Notes: a model not told the origin generated them from the sequence alone. DNA of 64,000 nt from Porpolomopsis calyptriformis (GCA_951640195.1 OX621170.1:2132299-2196298), one strand, 5' to 3'. Shown: positions 33,668 through 48,998, numbered from the stretch's first letter. Made by a program: numbers and translations.

Positions 33668-36600
33668 TTAGCTACTAGATTGCTCTGATCCTGGCTCATC
33701 TGTGTACTCTAATGAATCGGAATCGGAATCAGACTCTAAATCTGCCCGTTCCCTAGCAGCCTTGACTCTTGACTGAGATCTACCTACTATATGTCTTCCT
33801 GAACCTGAATCTTCTCTCTCCGCATCTTTCCTAGCAGCGTTCATTCTTGACCGAGTTATCCGCACACCACTCACCCCCTTTCTTCCCTCGTCTTTCTGGG
33901 CAGCCTTGGCCTTTGAGCGAGTAACCCTAACCTGTTGCTCTTTCCCGCTCTCTGAACCTGAAGGATTGTTGTCTGCTTTCCGTCTCACAGGAGGCTTTCG
34001 TTTTTGGTAGATTTTGGCAGACTTTCGGCTCCGAATAGGTGGTTTTATCGATCTCCCCAAGGTTTCATCTAGTCGTCTCTGAAGTATATTCTTTGAAGCA
34101 TGAGGCCTTTTTAGGACCTGAGTTCGTGGACGCGCAGCCACCTCTTTCCCAATTTCTTCAATCCGATAGAACTTTGAATTCGAAATAAAGTTGATCTTGC
34201 CTGATTTCATCCCCCATATGACTTGTTTCCCCTTTTTATTCGATAGGCCACCTACAGGAAGGCATTGTAACTGGCCAAATATGTTGTCCAATTCACGGCA
34301 GAGCTGATCACCTTCATCCATATCCCAATCCACAAGATATTGGTGGTAAGTGGAGATATATCCTCCAGGCTTGGTGTATGGTTTCCAGACTGAATTCTCT
34401 GGGATCTGGATAGTTTGTTCAGGGAAGAAGGTTGCCCGACGTGCTGAAAATGATAGATCACGGGAGTGACTCAAAGGAAGCTTTCCTTTAAGGCCACAGC
34501 TCGAAGGAAGGAATCGGCAACGGTCAATGCCTATGATATGCTGAATCGCAGGTACCGTCCAAGTCTCCATTGCTTCCTGAACTGTGGTTGGCTTGGGTAA
34601 AACACCTGCTGATGCAAACTGCTCTGCCAGACTTAGCCACAGCTGATGCGTGAACTCAACAAACAACAGCTTCGTGTAAAGCAGTTCAGGAGCTTCCCAG
34701 TCATCATCCAACCTCCATTCCCTAAGGAAAATCTCTGGCTCGGTTTCCAACAGTTTCTGAATTCTTGACCAAGATGGATCGGGACCCCAAGGGCACGCAT
34801 CTTGCTGATACATTTGAATAAGGTGATATGGCTGGTTGGCTTGAGTTGCCTGTGGCTTCTTCAAGGACTGTCCATACGCTTGGATAACCTCAGCTGGATC
34901 CTCCTCCGGTAGTTCTCTTAGAGATAGCACTCCTTTCTTCAACTTGAGGTCGTGAAGAAAGAACATTCCGAACCTCCACATTATCGAACTGAAACGAAGG
35001 TCTCGCAACACATCATTCAAGAATGTGTGCTTTATCCTTGGCGTGACCATGGTGTGCTTAATCAGGTGGATGATAAGCGTAGCCATCATTCCATAGTTGC
35101 TTGGTCGATTTCGTGAAAGGTGTAGTTGGACGTTTTGAAACTCTGCTAGCCTTCTTGCCAACAACTTGAAAAAGAGGCTCGACTTGATCCAAATGATAGG
35201 GTCAGATGACATATAGTCTTGTGCCTGGCAATCATTAGACATTTCTAGTTTGCAGTTATTTCGCTGCTTACCTTTTCAGATGCTACATCAAGAAGCTTTA
35301 TAATGGCTAACCCACTCCCTCTAACTTCTTCTCTAACGCCGAATGACTGGATTTGAGAAGATTGAAACAGCTTTTTCCAGTGATCACAGCTAGTCATGAA
35401 TCGGTCATTTGTCTTGACTGCATCACAGTCATCACATAGGTAGTTCGTTTGGCCAGGAAGTCGCACCACCTCAAAGCAAAGGTTGTAGCTGGATCGGAAG
35501 CAAAGGTGTACAAGCCGACTTTTCTTCAACTTGGTTTCAGCCTGTCTCCCTCCATAAGCTCCAAACATGGCAGTATAATGGGTCATTCCTTTTTTCATCC
35601 CCATAAGGTCGTACGAGTCGTCGATCCTATCTAACCTCCACAGCCCTACCAATGGCTCCTGATCCTCCCTAGAAGGAGGATGGTATGAAATCCCAAGATC
35701 AAGCAAGAGTTCTCCATGCGATCGGTCCTTCATATAATCCCAGTCCATGTTAGGAATCATCGAACAGAGTGCCTGATATATATTCTCGGTTGGGTGGTGC
35801 TGCTTAGAGAGCAGTTTAATACCTCGAGCATCTACAACAAAGAAAAAGGACCCGAATCGGCCTAGGAGATCGGGCTGGTTATTTATGATGTCGCAGAGAG
35901 TGGTTCGCATGGAAGAAAATGCTTCAGGTGTGAGGGGAATGGTCTTGGTCGTACGTCTTGTCCCTATTTTCCATTGGAGATTACTGACGCTTGTAGGAAG
36001 ATACTCCATAATTCCGGTGTAGTTGGCTAAAACCACTGGCAGAGCAGGCATGATCACTTGTGAGAACCACAACTCCTGTACCTCCCTTGGCATCAGAGTA
36101 GTCATTCTATGCGTTCCTGGGTCTTTCCTAATCATACGAGGGAAGAAGACATAGGTGTTAAATTGGCCTGATCCTTGACCCATCTGCCCGAAATGGGTAT
36201 GTGGCAAGGCACTAAGTGGATACCTTTTAGACCTCTGCCTAGGATTTCGAGTGGTAGGTGGTTGTAGAACCTGGACATAGACATGATTGTTGATAGAGAA
36301 TGGAGGTTTGTCGTCTAACAGTGGAAGAAGGTGAATATTGATTGGACCAATGAACTGTGGTTTATGCGTGACCCATATGACGCTGTCGATATCCACCGAC
36401 ACTGACACTTCTTCATCGTCCAGGTTTACTCTATCCTTCTCCAAGTCGAAGTAGATGAATTTGTTGTTGCGTGCTTTACCTTTTACAAACACACCCTGGC
36501 TCTCTGATGTCCCTTCCACCCCTCCCGCCTCATCCAACATATCCTGAGCACCCATCACAGTCACATCTGGGTTGTCCATAGCTGGTAGGGAATTCGGCAC

Positions 36601-39023
36601 CTCAGAAGAATGAGAAGATAACGAGGATGGGTATGCAACTGGAGATGATGGTAAACATCCACTTGCTTGATCACTTGAATCCCAGTGTGGAAGAAGGTGG
36701 TCATTGAGGAGAACCGGTTCCTGGTTATTGAACATAGAGAAAAAATCGGCCTGCAACCTATAGCCTCTATCCCTCCAGATACTCCAGTGCTTGCCCAATA
36801 CAAGCATTCCATTGGTGTCAAAGGTCCACGTGTTTGGAATGATATCAGCTTGATCCTCGGAGCAAACCAACATAGCTGATTCGTAGTCATCAAAAGGCCG
36901 CTCATCAACGCTTGTTGCTAATGCTTCTTCACCCCCATTCCCATTTAGCTCAACCTCTGGAAGTTGGATTTCAGGTAGAGACCTTCTGGAAGGCTGAGGT
37001 GGTAGGTTGATTACAATGGAATCATCATCGTTGTCATCATTGTCATCATCATTGTGATTGTTGTCGTCATTGCTGGCATTGCCATCCTTGTCGTGACTAT
37101 CCAGAAGATGGCCTAGTTGATTAATATAGGTAGCCTCTTTAGATTGATTATCACAGGTAATCGGAATGAGATAATACTCACACTTCATACGAGCAGTTGC
37201 AAGCGCAAGTGCTATTACCTCGAAACGCTTGAATTTTAAAAGCCCAGCCTTCATATCATTCACAACCTCAGAATTGGGTTCCATGGAATACCGAAGCAGG
37301 GTCTGAGTCTTGTTCCAGAAGTCATATGATTTTTGTACAGTTTGAAGCGCAGTGAGAAATATTCTCTCTCGCATCGCATGAACACATTGCAATTTGGGTG
37401 CAAGTGGGTGTTGGTTAATGTCTGTGGAATACATCCAACCATTATCAAAGATTTCTTGGCAAAGCGATGCCATCCAGGAACCAGTGTCGGCCTCACTCTG
37501 TTGAAATATGTATATGAATATGCTTCTTCTGTATAGAAACGAGATTTTCACCGTATTCCAATTCGGTTCGATTACTTGGGGACCTCGCTCATCCAACTCA
37601 CTACCCAGGATCCACCCAAACACATTAGCAATAGCCCTCCAATAGTAGTTGCCATTCCACTCCGTCCAATCTGAGTACATATTGGTTTCGAGTGGAGCTC
37701 CATGGCTAAAAACAAGAACCTTCTCCTGCTGGTAATCAAATAAAGCTAGCCTTTGGGTTGCAGAAGATTGCCATGATAGTGGAGGGAAAAATAACACAGG
37801 CTTTTTCGGGATAGCAACGTGAGGTGGAAGAAGGAGAGTTTTATGGATTTCGGTAGACAGGATGTCTTCTTCTTCTCTTATTACCCTGCTCACCGTTTCC
37901 GAGTCTAGATAGTAGGAATATCTCTGAGATGGCATCTGGGGTTGAATGGACATATACCATGATTTCAAAAGGTAAATTTCTATGACCGCGTGATCCAGGT
38001 GGTTTCCAGGCTTAGCAGATCCCAATGATTGACAAGCTGAAGCCCATATCCTTGGATCTGCTAGCTTCGTGTCTAATATCCTTAATGAGTCTAATCACCA
38101 CCAATAATATAAGAACATACCTATAAAAAGCTCTTGCTCAGATCGTGGTAGATTCAATCGAATGGCATTTTTTGCTAGTAAATGAGAATGAGCGCTGTCA
38201 CTTTCACTGGATCCAATGAAATCTGATCCGTTATTGCTAGCTGGCGACGATGATCGGCTTGTTGAGCTTCTAAAAGTTTAGTATTTAACCTAACATTTCG
38301 AATGATAGATTTATTCACCGGTGTCTGGTTTCAAATCGCGAGTTGTTCCTTCTAATATCCACCGAAGGCTCTGAAGGAGAGCTATAATCACTAAACCTAA
38401 CCAGTATTAATACGCAAGTATCTTATGATTTCTCTTAAAATACATACCATGCTTTCGCCACCTGGAAAATAAATAAATGTAAGTTATTATTGTCATAGGT
38501 TAATTGAGACATACAGCGTCATTATCCTTTCTACTTATTGCGTTTTGGACCCTTGAAGGACCTGGCTGGGGACCTAAGGGAGCCAATGGAGGTATCGATA
38601 TATATTGCTGATCCGAATTCTGGATGTTAAGATGATTTAGGCTAATTAACGTTGTCTGTAATAATGTGAGCACTTTAACCTTGAAAACAGATATACACTT
38701 ACTGAGTATACTGGCTTTTTGTTGATTAATATATGTTTTTTGGAAGGCATATGTTTTTCTCCTAGCATCGGTATTGGCATTGGCATCTTCTCTGCACAAG
38801 GCATATTCAGGATATTACGTATATCACTATCATCTGAACCACTAGAAGTCGAATCCCCTTCCTGGTTTATTATGGTTTTATTAGCCTCGTAATGATTTAA
38901 TTGTGTGAATCGAATTAGATACATAACTACTAGGGATAGGCTTACCTTGGCTAGTGAGGACATAGCTATGATCCTATCTATATCACTGTCATAATCTGCA
39001 CCTTCATTTGCCTGGTTTGCCAT
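33668..39023 (-). CDS. large uncharacterised protein, about 1,640 residues (copy 2)
   Basis: Same exon structure as the gene at 9715-15070, including the 47-nt intron and the microexon. About eight amino-acid differences: GIDRCRF for GIDHCQF, SHSR for SHSH, YTKPGG for YTQPGG, INFIS for INFVS, VRRKAD for VRQKAD, SEVPNS for SEVLNS, YISIPP for YILIPP. It is intact, so both copies could be expressed. Clustering of replacements between 34170 and 34520 is notable. Confidence 0.75.
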
Positions 39024-39152
39024 ATTGGAGGTTAAGATCGAGAGCTATGTTTGTGCAATAGTCGAGACAAAGTGTATCTACATTCACGTGACATATATAT
39101 AGCTGTGGGAATATAATACGAATAATCAACATTGGTCCGTAGATTTATTATT

Positions 39153-40518
39153 ATGGCACCTACAACCGAGGAAAAACAATGGAAATCTGCAAAAGTCGTA
39201 GAATACCTCGAGGTTCCTAATCCAAATGATGGTGAGATATCACCTATGCCTTGTTCTATTTGTTCCGAATCAAAACTTTATAGGCTCTCCTTGCAAATTC
39301 GTTAAGAATGACTTGTAAGTGTTTATCGATAATGCTTGAATAGTAGTCATTTGATTATTTCCCTCAAACACAGCTGCCTCATCCGTCACCTTGGCCTCCA
39401 TGCAAAGGAAGAAAATAATATTATAATGGACGACTACTGGAAAGGTTTGATCCTACAAATAAGAAAAACTACTAAGGTGATACACCTGCTCAAGCTACCC
39501 TACCCAATGTTGACAATGTGCTTTAGAACAAGTATCTTGCTAAGGTTTCATGGATGTATACAGCCAAGCAGTTGTTGGAGAGAAGTGATGTTAAGGCTGA
39601 TACTAAAAGGTTGCATCTCAAAACCTACTCCTTCTCCTGTCACTCTATGTTCTTCTTACTCTTGACAGGTATATAAACACATTTGGAAAGCAAGAGCTGT
39701 GTGGCTCTGATTCTACAGATATCATTGATGCGCAAGCCTTGGAAGGTGAGGGTTATTATATCGAGAAGCAGATATAAAAGAATGAACTGAACTGAACTGA
39801 AAATTAAACTGTAGATACAATCGACATTGTTATTATTAAAAATCAGATTGAAGATCAACCTCCAGTAACCGCGTATTACATGCGGTAAGCTTGACGATAA
39901 TACCAACCCATCTATTATACTAAAATTTCTATTAGATACTTCTGGGATGGGCATAGGCAGGCATTGAAGGTGCATTCATTGAACTAAACATATACCCTGT
40001 AGTAATCTATTGGGTGGTAGGGCGAGCCAGAAATATGTGGCGCAACTCACTGTTATTCACTTTGGTCCCCCGATACAGAGGAACAACGCTACTGCTGGTC
40101 CTGCAAAAGATGGTCCCATCTTACTTGCCTAGGAACCCCTGCCAACATTACCCAGCAGCAGTATCTTAACAATCTCTATGCTATAGAGAAGTTTGCCGAC
40201 ACCCCAAAAATTATACTTCAAGTTGCTTTCCAACCCACAGCTAGGGGAGGTCTCACTTATTTTACAGCCGGAAATATTAGGATCGTGAACAAGGCTAGAA
40301 AGTTGCTTTCTTCACAGGAACGCAGTGTCGTCCAAGCCTCTGGATGGATAGCTGCTCACCTCATTGAGGAGTCTCGGTTAAATATGATAGACACTGACTG
40401 GGAAAACTGGCTTGAGGCAGAATTCGGCATAGATAACACAGACTCTTATGAGCCATTAGTCGTTACAGACCAAACATACTATACTTGCCCTCGGTGTAGC
40501 TCAGATTTGCTTATTTGA
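39153..40518 (+). CDS. BAH-PHD chromatin reader (copy 2)
   Basis: Same splicing and protein as 15200-16565. The differences I see are one silent change in the BAH exon (ATC to ATT at about 39848) and one in an intron. Divergent promoter E-box conserved at 39084-39091. Confidence 0.8.
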
Positions 40519-40590
40519 TACCTTACCATTCTTCTAGCTTATCTAATACCTACTATCCTTCACCGTGTTACTGCTAAAAACTCAGCTATT

Positions 40591-41741
40591 ATGTTCCCCT
40601 CCACTATAAAACAAAGTGCAACAGATCTAATGGATGGAATACTGAAAGCAAAGAGAATCGTCGTGCTCTGTGGTAAATCGACCCATCATCATGTTTCATT
40701 CAAATACTTACCTACTCTCTAGGAGCAGGAATATCCGTGGCTGCAGGTATTCCATGTTTTAGAGGACCAGACGGCTTATATACTGGCAACGCACTATCTG
40801 GATTTACCGGAGTCAACCTGACTGATCTGCTTACTAGCTCATCCCTCGTAGTGAGAAATATATGTTCAAGTGAGGATTAGTTGACCAAGTTAATGTTCTA
40901 GACCCAAAAGCAACAATCACTGCATTGTCAGCTCATTGCCACCCTTGCTGAGAAAGCGGCGATCGCACAACCCACTGCCTTCCACCATTTCCTTCGTGCT
41001 CTAGACCTCCAAGGAGTGTTACTCCGTGTTTACACTCAAAATATCGATGGTTTGGAGCTCAAGGCTGGGTTACATATGTCCTCAGAAATTCACCCCAGTG
41101 ATGGACCAGCCCGATGCATTCCATTGCATGGATCCCTAGAGGAACTACGATGCCCTGGCTGCTCCTCCATTTTTATCCTCGAACCATACTACCCCTCTTT
41201 GAAAGAGGGCCAACTACCAGAATGCACTGAATGTCAAATCAATATGGAAAAGAGGGTAGAGCAGGGCAAACGCAGAACGACTGTGCCTCGACTCCGACCC
41301 AATATCATTCTTTACGGAGAACCACATCCTCGAGGAGAAGAAATAGCAAACGTGCAGCAAAATGATCTTGGGTTAACTACCACCCCCAGTCGCCAACTAG
41401 ATCTTCTCCTTGTGGTTGGCACTAGCTTGAAAGTGAAGGGTACTACTGACTTTATCAAGCAGTCCGCTAGAATCTTAGCAAAAAATTCCCCCAAATCCAG
41501 TTTACAAGCATCGCCTCAAGTTATATATCTCAATAATACCTTTACAAACACAGCTACGTGGGCTGGTATATTCGACGCTTGGATAGACATGGACTGTGAA
41601 GAGTTTGCACGGTTGGCATTGAAAAGGATGGAGGAGATGATTGCGTCAGGTGAAATGCTCGAAAGCAACCACACTCAGGTTCAGGTTCTCTATGGAGACA
41701 GAAAGCTTAACTACAGACCATCATGGAGGTTATGGTCTTGA
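40591..41741 (+). CDS. Sir2-family deacylase (copy 2)
   Basis: Protein identical to the copy at 16638-17788. One silent GAT/GAC change near 41575. It keeps the unusual GIPCFRG. Confidence 0.9.
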
Positions 41742-42275
41742 TAAAATTACTGAATTAGCATCTATTACGCTGCATGCATGTCGCATCAAACTTTCCACAA
41801 ATATTAATCAACTTGTATTGCTGCATTCCAAGCTAGTTACTATATAAGTCTACTACATACGATTTGTGCTAAACCTGTGTAGACATGTTGAGCTGTGTGC
41901 AGGTGTAAATTAGCAAGTTCACATGCGCCACTCCCATCCCATTTTGGTATGCAAATGTGATGTCACGCATAACATATCAAGTTGCTTTGATACTGTATTG
42001 ATTAACTCCCAGCTATCTTGTCTGTGTATGCGTGAATATCAACTAGCTGTTATGTACTTATGAAGTGATGTGCTATGAAGTGATGTGTGAGGAGCCTAAG
42101 TAGTGATCAAGAGCTGTGACTCACACACGAAACTACTTCCAGCACCACAATGGCTATACGCATGCGATTGAATGAATGCTTATTTTTTCACCACATCTAG
42201 ATAAATTTTATGCTGATTATCTTGTTTTCATGCAGTTATCCACCCACCCCCAAATGTAACTACCCTTGGAACCAA

Positions 42276-43360
42276 ATGATGTGTTCTTCTCGATGCTTGG
42301 ATGCGGATAATAATCGGTGGTCGAACGATCGCTCTCCTGTTCCACCAAGCGACACCATCTGGCTCTTTGAGGAAATCAGCCACCCTTTCACACAACCTGA
42401 CTTGACCCTCAAATTGAACCAGCAAAAGCAGATCATTTTACATGCTTTTTGCAAAAGCAGAAACAAACATCGACACTACACTCTCCCTCTATCGACCACA
42501 CTTCAGATCGCTCTTCTTGACCTTGAATACTGGGCGAATGTTGCTAACCCTCATCCCAGTGCAAATCGTATCACACGTTACCTGGAAAGGCTCAGGTCTG
42601 ATCTCTGGGTTGAGTTATCACAAAACCATGGCAGCTTTGGCTCTAGCTTCCAACCTAAAACGACAATACCGTGGGCAGTTAGAATGAATCACTTTTTTGG
42701 CCACTCTTTCTTCGGCAGACGGGAGTACCTTCAGAAATGCAAGGCAAATGGGTGGACTCCATACACCCATGAAGACCCAACCTTATACCGTAAGAGGCAG
42801 CTTCTGCATACACAAGCTTCCCTTATCTCATCATGCTTTCCAATTCAAACTACATAGAATGGCATACTTTATTCGAAACCCATACAAACTGGCTAAGCAG
42901 GGGGTTCCAGCTATGTCTCCAGCAGCTAGAATCACACACGAAACCTCCCCGGTTTGACAGAGGGCACTCTGTGACCTGTGCGCTTGCTTTGTTCCTTGGA
43001 GTTAACGGTGAGAGTAAATGAAATCAACATCTTGGCTTAGGGATGCTCTAATGCTATATGCTTCTCTTTGCTACTGGCATCAATGAAAATACAGCCCAAC
43101 AGTGGGCTAACGATGTTCAGGAGAAGAATATCAACCCAGATTCCCATGGATACGGTGTAAATACATCATCACCTACCCATGAGGCTGATCTTGGGTAGGT
43201 CTGTAAGACACACATGGTTCACATTCACTCATTGTGATCATTTAGTATTTCACAGCTAGCAATGAATCTTTCAGCTGATAATGATCAGCCAGTGGGATCC
43301 CATGGTGCATTTCATTCAGATGAATTTACCAAGCTGATACTGATCCAAGATCCAAGCTGA
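42276..43360 (+). CDS. PWAVR/HSFGHS-family protein, stand-alone (copy 2)
   Basis: As 18323-19407, but the motif reads MNHFFGHS, matching the family Gly. This copy therefore keeps the likely ancestral residue. Confidence 0.7.
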
Positions 43361-43847
43361 GATAGAGGGGGGGCAGCCTCAATTCTCCGATAACAGTGTT
43401 ACCATTCCTCCACGATTCGAAAGGAAGATGAAGACGAAGATGAAGACGAAGATGATAATGAAAGTTTCTTGATGTTTTTTGTTTTTTTACATGCGAACAG
43501 CAGCTGCAAGTTACCATGGGACTTACAGATCATTGTAGCCACCTTTCCTCAGCGGTATACCTCACACCTCCACAATCTGTATCCTTCACTTCAATAAATT
43601 ATAATGAGGATGATGGTTTTCACCGTAATATTTATAACTCCTTCAACCAGATGAAGGAGTAGTGGAATGAATCAAATGGCAAAGAAAACGTCAGGGCTTC
43701 TTTGTCACCCTCAAACTTGAGAATATGGCATTCATTTATAGCACATGATCTAATCCAAGTCCTGGATAGAATCATATCGTCTTTGTAGCTTTCAAACTCT
43801 TTAATCGAATAAATACCCACGTGACCCCCACACATACGTTCATTATC

Positions 43848-46527
43848 ATGGCCACCCAACCGATAGCCAACAAAGAAGGAGAGCTATTTGATGATGAGGC
43901 TTTATGGCCAGCCAAGACATCCACCCTCTTGAATAAACCGTCCAATTTCTGGCGCTTCTCAGAATTATCAACCCAAACAACATTCAAGCTCTTTTTCTAC
44001 CACAACAACTCACTGCGATCTCGCGAAATACACATCCATTACCGCTCTATCCTTGCTTTCCTTGACCTGAGTCATCGCCACAGCTGCCTTGAAGCAGAGA
44101 ACCAGGTACGACATGCAGGACGAATCAAACAGTACCTCCAGAACCTCTGTTTGGCCGTGCAGCATGAGTTGTGGTTTGAGGATCGTAAACTGCTCACTCA
44201 AGCATCATTGCGATTGAAGACGGTGAAGCAATGGGCCGTCAGAGTCTACCATTCATTTGGACACTCTCAAACAGGTCGCCAACTCTATGCCGATCGTTGC
44301 AAAAACGAGAACCGTCTGCCTTATGAAGATGACGATCCGACTCAATATGGTGAGTAATCTTATCAATATTGGGTGCAACAGCTGATATTAAATCGCTCAC
44401 TGAAGATTGGAAGAGTCACATATCCAGGGTCGTGTCATTTGGGAACGAGATGCTTGCGACCGACACTTGGTCAGACTCTCCAGCGACGGCTGGCACTTCA
44501 AGCGATGCCGCTCAAGAGAAATCTGACTCGCTGCAATATCTTATTGCGATCGGATTCATCAACCATCCCAATGAACTGGGCCAAGGAGTGAGCGCCGCTA
44601 GTCTTCCCCAAAAACGATCTTTGTCCGATGATGAAGAACCCACGAGTCGAAAAAAACATCAACCAGCTACGATATCTGGTATGTGAAGTTATTCGCATCG
44701 CATCATCCTTATGAAGAAGAAGATAACGCATAACATCAGCACCCCTCACCCAGAATAAGCACGACTACTTTACTTCGTTGAGGGGAGTGAACTTTCCCCA
44801 GGACGCATCCTCGATTCAATGGGCCAATGGGTCGCAAACCGTACTTCCATGGGTTCACGTTCCGGGCCATCAAAATGCAGTCCGTCCATCATTTTGTGCT
44901 CGTTCTTGATCAGCTAACTGAAGCTTTGTTAAGGACGCTAAATTAGTTGAGGTGCTTGCCAAATCACCTGATGGTTCATCTGCAACCCATTCGATAAACA
45001 ACTGGGACTTGGATGAAACTAACTATGTCGTTATCCCACCAAGAGAACCTTCCCAACCACTTCATGCCATCGATGAAGCCGTGCGACTCCATCTCGCTAA
45101 TCAGCGATGCATTATATTACAGGGTCAACATCTTGAAGGTCCGGAGACGTTTTGTAAGGAGGAGATCGAGGCAGCAAGGGGTCCATTAAGCCAGCCAGTT
45201 CAGTGGCATGGTACGTAAAATCCATCTCTACGATTACTGTGGTTTAATATTGTATAGACGCAAGATTGCGTGCAGTCGGTAGGTCCAAGAAGGAGTCAGA
45301 TGGCATCATCCACAGCCACTCTTCCCTGGGGGAGTTTATCGAGGCATCTGAGGGTGTAGACATCTGTGGAAATATCCTGGATGCCCCTTCACTGAGAAAT
45401 GCCGCCCCCTCTATTATATGGTAAGAGTGCTGAGAGCTTGTACATTGGCTTATTTCAACAAGTAACCTTAACAGTCGAATAAGTGACGAAGCACTCGCAT
45501 TCCAGCTCACAAAACATGAATCATTCGCGAAGTTTTGGAAGCACCCTCCAAAGGACAAGTCGAAGCATCACAAGATGCCGAATACTCGACAAGAACTAGT
45601 CCTTCCAGGGCCACAGGTTATTCGGATGTGCACCTGGCAAATGATGCAGTGGAACCTGCTGACGCATGCTGGCTTCGTAACATTCCCCCACAAGGATGCT
45701 AACGGCTTGTGTACCTGGATCTATGCGCACGCCGGGATAAAAATTTGGGCCATTATTCGACCTAGATACACAAAAAGTCACAACTCCCGGAACAAGTTGC
45801 GCAGCCTGCACAAGGATATTTGCTTCAGTCAACTACACCAACTGAATCAACATGCTCAGATTTTCACGACGTTTCTTTCTGCAGGGGAGATTCTGTAAGT
45901 TTTTATATTATTAACGCTCTAAAAATTGATTACTCATGCTCATATATTGATTCTATGTGTCAGAATTATGCCTCCTGGCATTTGGCATGCCGTATACACC
46001 CCCACGCCAAGCTATTGTTCGGGAGGTCACTTTTATACCTATGAGACGCTTCACCTCACTGAACAATCGCGGGACTTCGACCATATGCATGGTCATTTTT
46101 CAACAAATGCAAATCACCACGTCTCAAGGTTGCTTTCTCGCATGGTTTTAGCGCTTCCACATGTCGCCAAAAGTCGAAGTGAGCACATGAATGAATGATA
46201 TCCCCTCATTTTTGTTTAAAAGCTAGCTTTCCAGAAATATATCGACGGCCATTCTTGGCGCTGGCCAGAATGATTCTCAAATCGAATGAGTACCTTTTGC
46301 CGGGTGAGCAGAAAAGGCCAGACCTTCCGATGACCGAGTGGGATGTCCTTTTTCAGGAGGAAGAAGGAGAAATCAACGAGGCCCAGAAACAGATCAAGGC
46401 GATACTAGAAAGGGCAGGAATCAGCCTGACAGCTATGGAGTCAGAAGTACTCGTCAGTGGAGAGCATTGGATGGCGCTCAGTGAAGAAAAATGTTTATCC
46501 ACCGAACTTTTTCTTCCACCGCCATAG
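43848..46527 (+). CDS. PWAVR/HSFGHS module fused to JmjC (copy 2)
   Basis: As 19895-22574. Replacements: Asp to Gly (about 45355), Thr to Ala (about 45496), Tyr to His near the C-terminus (about 46465). Iron ligands HKD and the distal His unchanged. CACGTG before the start is kept at 43818-43823. Confidence 0.82.
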
Positions 46528-47194
46528 GGACAGTTTCTATTCATTATCTATTGATGTGCTGCTATCATATGCCTGTACTTTGTTACAGTTTTACAATCGA
46601 TACAATTGAGTTGGACTTTGATGCTCATGTCTCACGTGAAAAAAAAAAAAAACATACATGAATACATACATTACCTTGCCTGCGATGAAACCAATTACAA
46701 CCTCATGTAACCTAGTAGATATGCCGAACACAATCTGCTTTATTTACATATACAGAAAGGTGGCAGCTTCTGGACTCCCTATCCCTTAGGGAGATAGAGC
46801 CCCACGTTGTACTTGCGGTTAGTGTTTGGCCCAGCAGATGCGCTACACCCTTGAAGCTATTATCTCCCTCGGTTCACCCGTGTGGTTGAATGGTTGGGTC
46901 GCGTCGGTTGGCTGGGTGGGTTGCGTGCAGCTAACTCAGCCTCTGTCTCTCGTAATAGAGCTGCCTTCATTTTCTTCTTTTTATTCCGCTTCCACTTGTT
47001 TTGTTTGTAGTTTTTCCCTCGTTCAACCTGTGCTGTTGAAGTGGGAGAGAAATAAGAATAAGAATAAGTTAATAAATCAATACGCAATAAATAAATTCAC
47101 GTTGAGTAGCCTGCCTACTTGGAGGTTCCGAGGTTCGTACCACGGCCACACGTGTAGATGATTGTCTGCTATACAGTAGTCAAAGGATGCTAAG

Positions 47195-48294
47195 TTATCG
47201 AGCGGCTGAATGAACTAACTTGTTTGGCTGCACGATGCATGTTGGCAATGGAGCCCTAAGCCTCTGTTCGATTTCGCCTGCGAATGAAGAAGAAATCTCC
47301 TCTGTGGCTGATCATCATCATCAGTCTAGATATTTGATATCTGGTGTGGCATGAGACCCATAGATCCCATTCACGTACCAGCTTTTGAGGTAGAATGTGC
47401 CAATGCGACATCCAATGGTGATTTATCCACATGTGTTGGGTCGATACTTATATCGAACTCAGGGATCTTGACTGTGGCTGATCGTTTAGTCAGGATATCT
47501 GATGTAGCATGAGAGCGATGGATCCCATTCACACACCAGCTTGTTGTGCCAAACAGGTGTCGCCTTTGTCGAGAAGGTCGGCTGCAGAGAGTAAAACGTT
47601 TGAAGGGCCCACAGAGATATGTTCCCTCGCTTTGTTCAGTGCGCTTGCAAGGCTGTCTATAATACGATGACCCGAATTCATCCAGGTATTTTGTTTTTTA
47701 TATTTGTTGAAAATATCTGTCCATCCTATTATAGAACGTAGTATAAACCATCAGGACTTTGGGAGCGATTCATCACGTACGATATTCCAATGGGTCGCCA
47801 TGCATATAACTCTCCCAGCCCTGTTCTCTGCATGTGGTGAGATAAGCGTCACGGTCAGGCTTTGAGTGGCCAAAGGAGTGCATCGTTCGAACGGCCCAAG
47901 GCCGGGTACTCCAAGGTTGTTCATTAAAGCTGGAAGGGGGTTCCATTGCGAAGAATTCTTCAAGGAGGTCATCCCTTAGCAGCTCTAAATAGCGCGACAT
48001 CGATTTATCTCCAGAAACCAGGCTAGCCCAATATTGAAGATCAAGAAACGCAACCTGTTGGCACAGCATGAATGGCAAGGAAAAGTGGCGAGACTGATTC
48101 GTGATGATATTAAAGGCAATGAATTCCAATGGAAAATACTTCCAGCGTATCTTTGTGTCGGAACCCATCGGTTTGAACAGGTAGTTCTTTGAATTCTCCA
48201 ATTCAAATAGACACAGCCAGCTGCTTGGTTGAACCTCTGAGATGCCATCCTGCCATCTATGGGTATCGTTGAGAATAAAATCGAGATCTGCCAT
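47195..48294 (-). CDS. PWAVR/HSFGHS-family protein with homologous introns (copy 2)
   Basis: No difference from 23240-24339 was seen, including the two look-alike introns (47536-47472 and 47378-47302). Confidence 0.7.
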
Positions 48295-48861
48295 TGGATT
48301 CGGATTCGGTAGTGCTTTCGGAACTTGTGAATGTTTGTTAATCCTATATTTGGTAGGTGTTCAAATCGAGCCCAGCATAACTTATGCTTGGCTGCGCACT
48401 TCAAAAGAGGCAGTTTGGACAATCGTGAGTGTAATTATAAAAGAAGGATGAACCATAAAATCAAGTGAGATGTTGAGGTCATCTCCATTGGAACTAAAAT
48501 CGATGAAATTTTATCACCGAAGGTCTCTTTTTCTCGTTTGAATAGTAGCGACTTTCTCATTGTATTACAGCATTCGTAACTGAAATTTACTGATAAACAG
48601 ATCAACTGGCACTGATTCGTGGTGATCATGCAATGATTAGATGTACTTTGGGCATGGTGAAGTCAATTTAATGTAGACTAGTCAGCTGCCGCCTTAGCTA
48701 AATGTAAGTTTTCCAATTTGCTAATGATCCGCACCTACAAACCTACTCTGTGGTATTGTTTTTCAGTAACTAGAAATTTTCATCACTGAAAAGATGTGAG
48801 GGGGTGATTGAGTGATTTAGTTACTGTTTTTCGTTGATTTCCCTTCCCTTCCTTCCAACAG

Positions 48862-48998
48862 TCTCATTTTGGCAAAGGTTTGCTAATGTCTTCAACCTTA
48901 TCGATAGCCTGTATTATGGAACGCAATACTTGCCTGCTAAGAAAACTTTAAATGCCGTCAATCTACGACATGCCAAGGTAAAGGGCCTCGGGTACACC
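48862..48998 (+). pseudogene. TET/JBP 3'-end relic (copy 2)
   Basis: Identical to 24907-25043, including the 8-bp deletion. The decay therefore predates the 24-kb duplication. Confidence 0.65.
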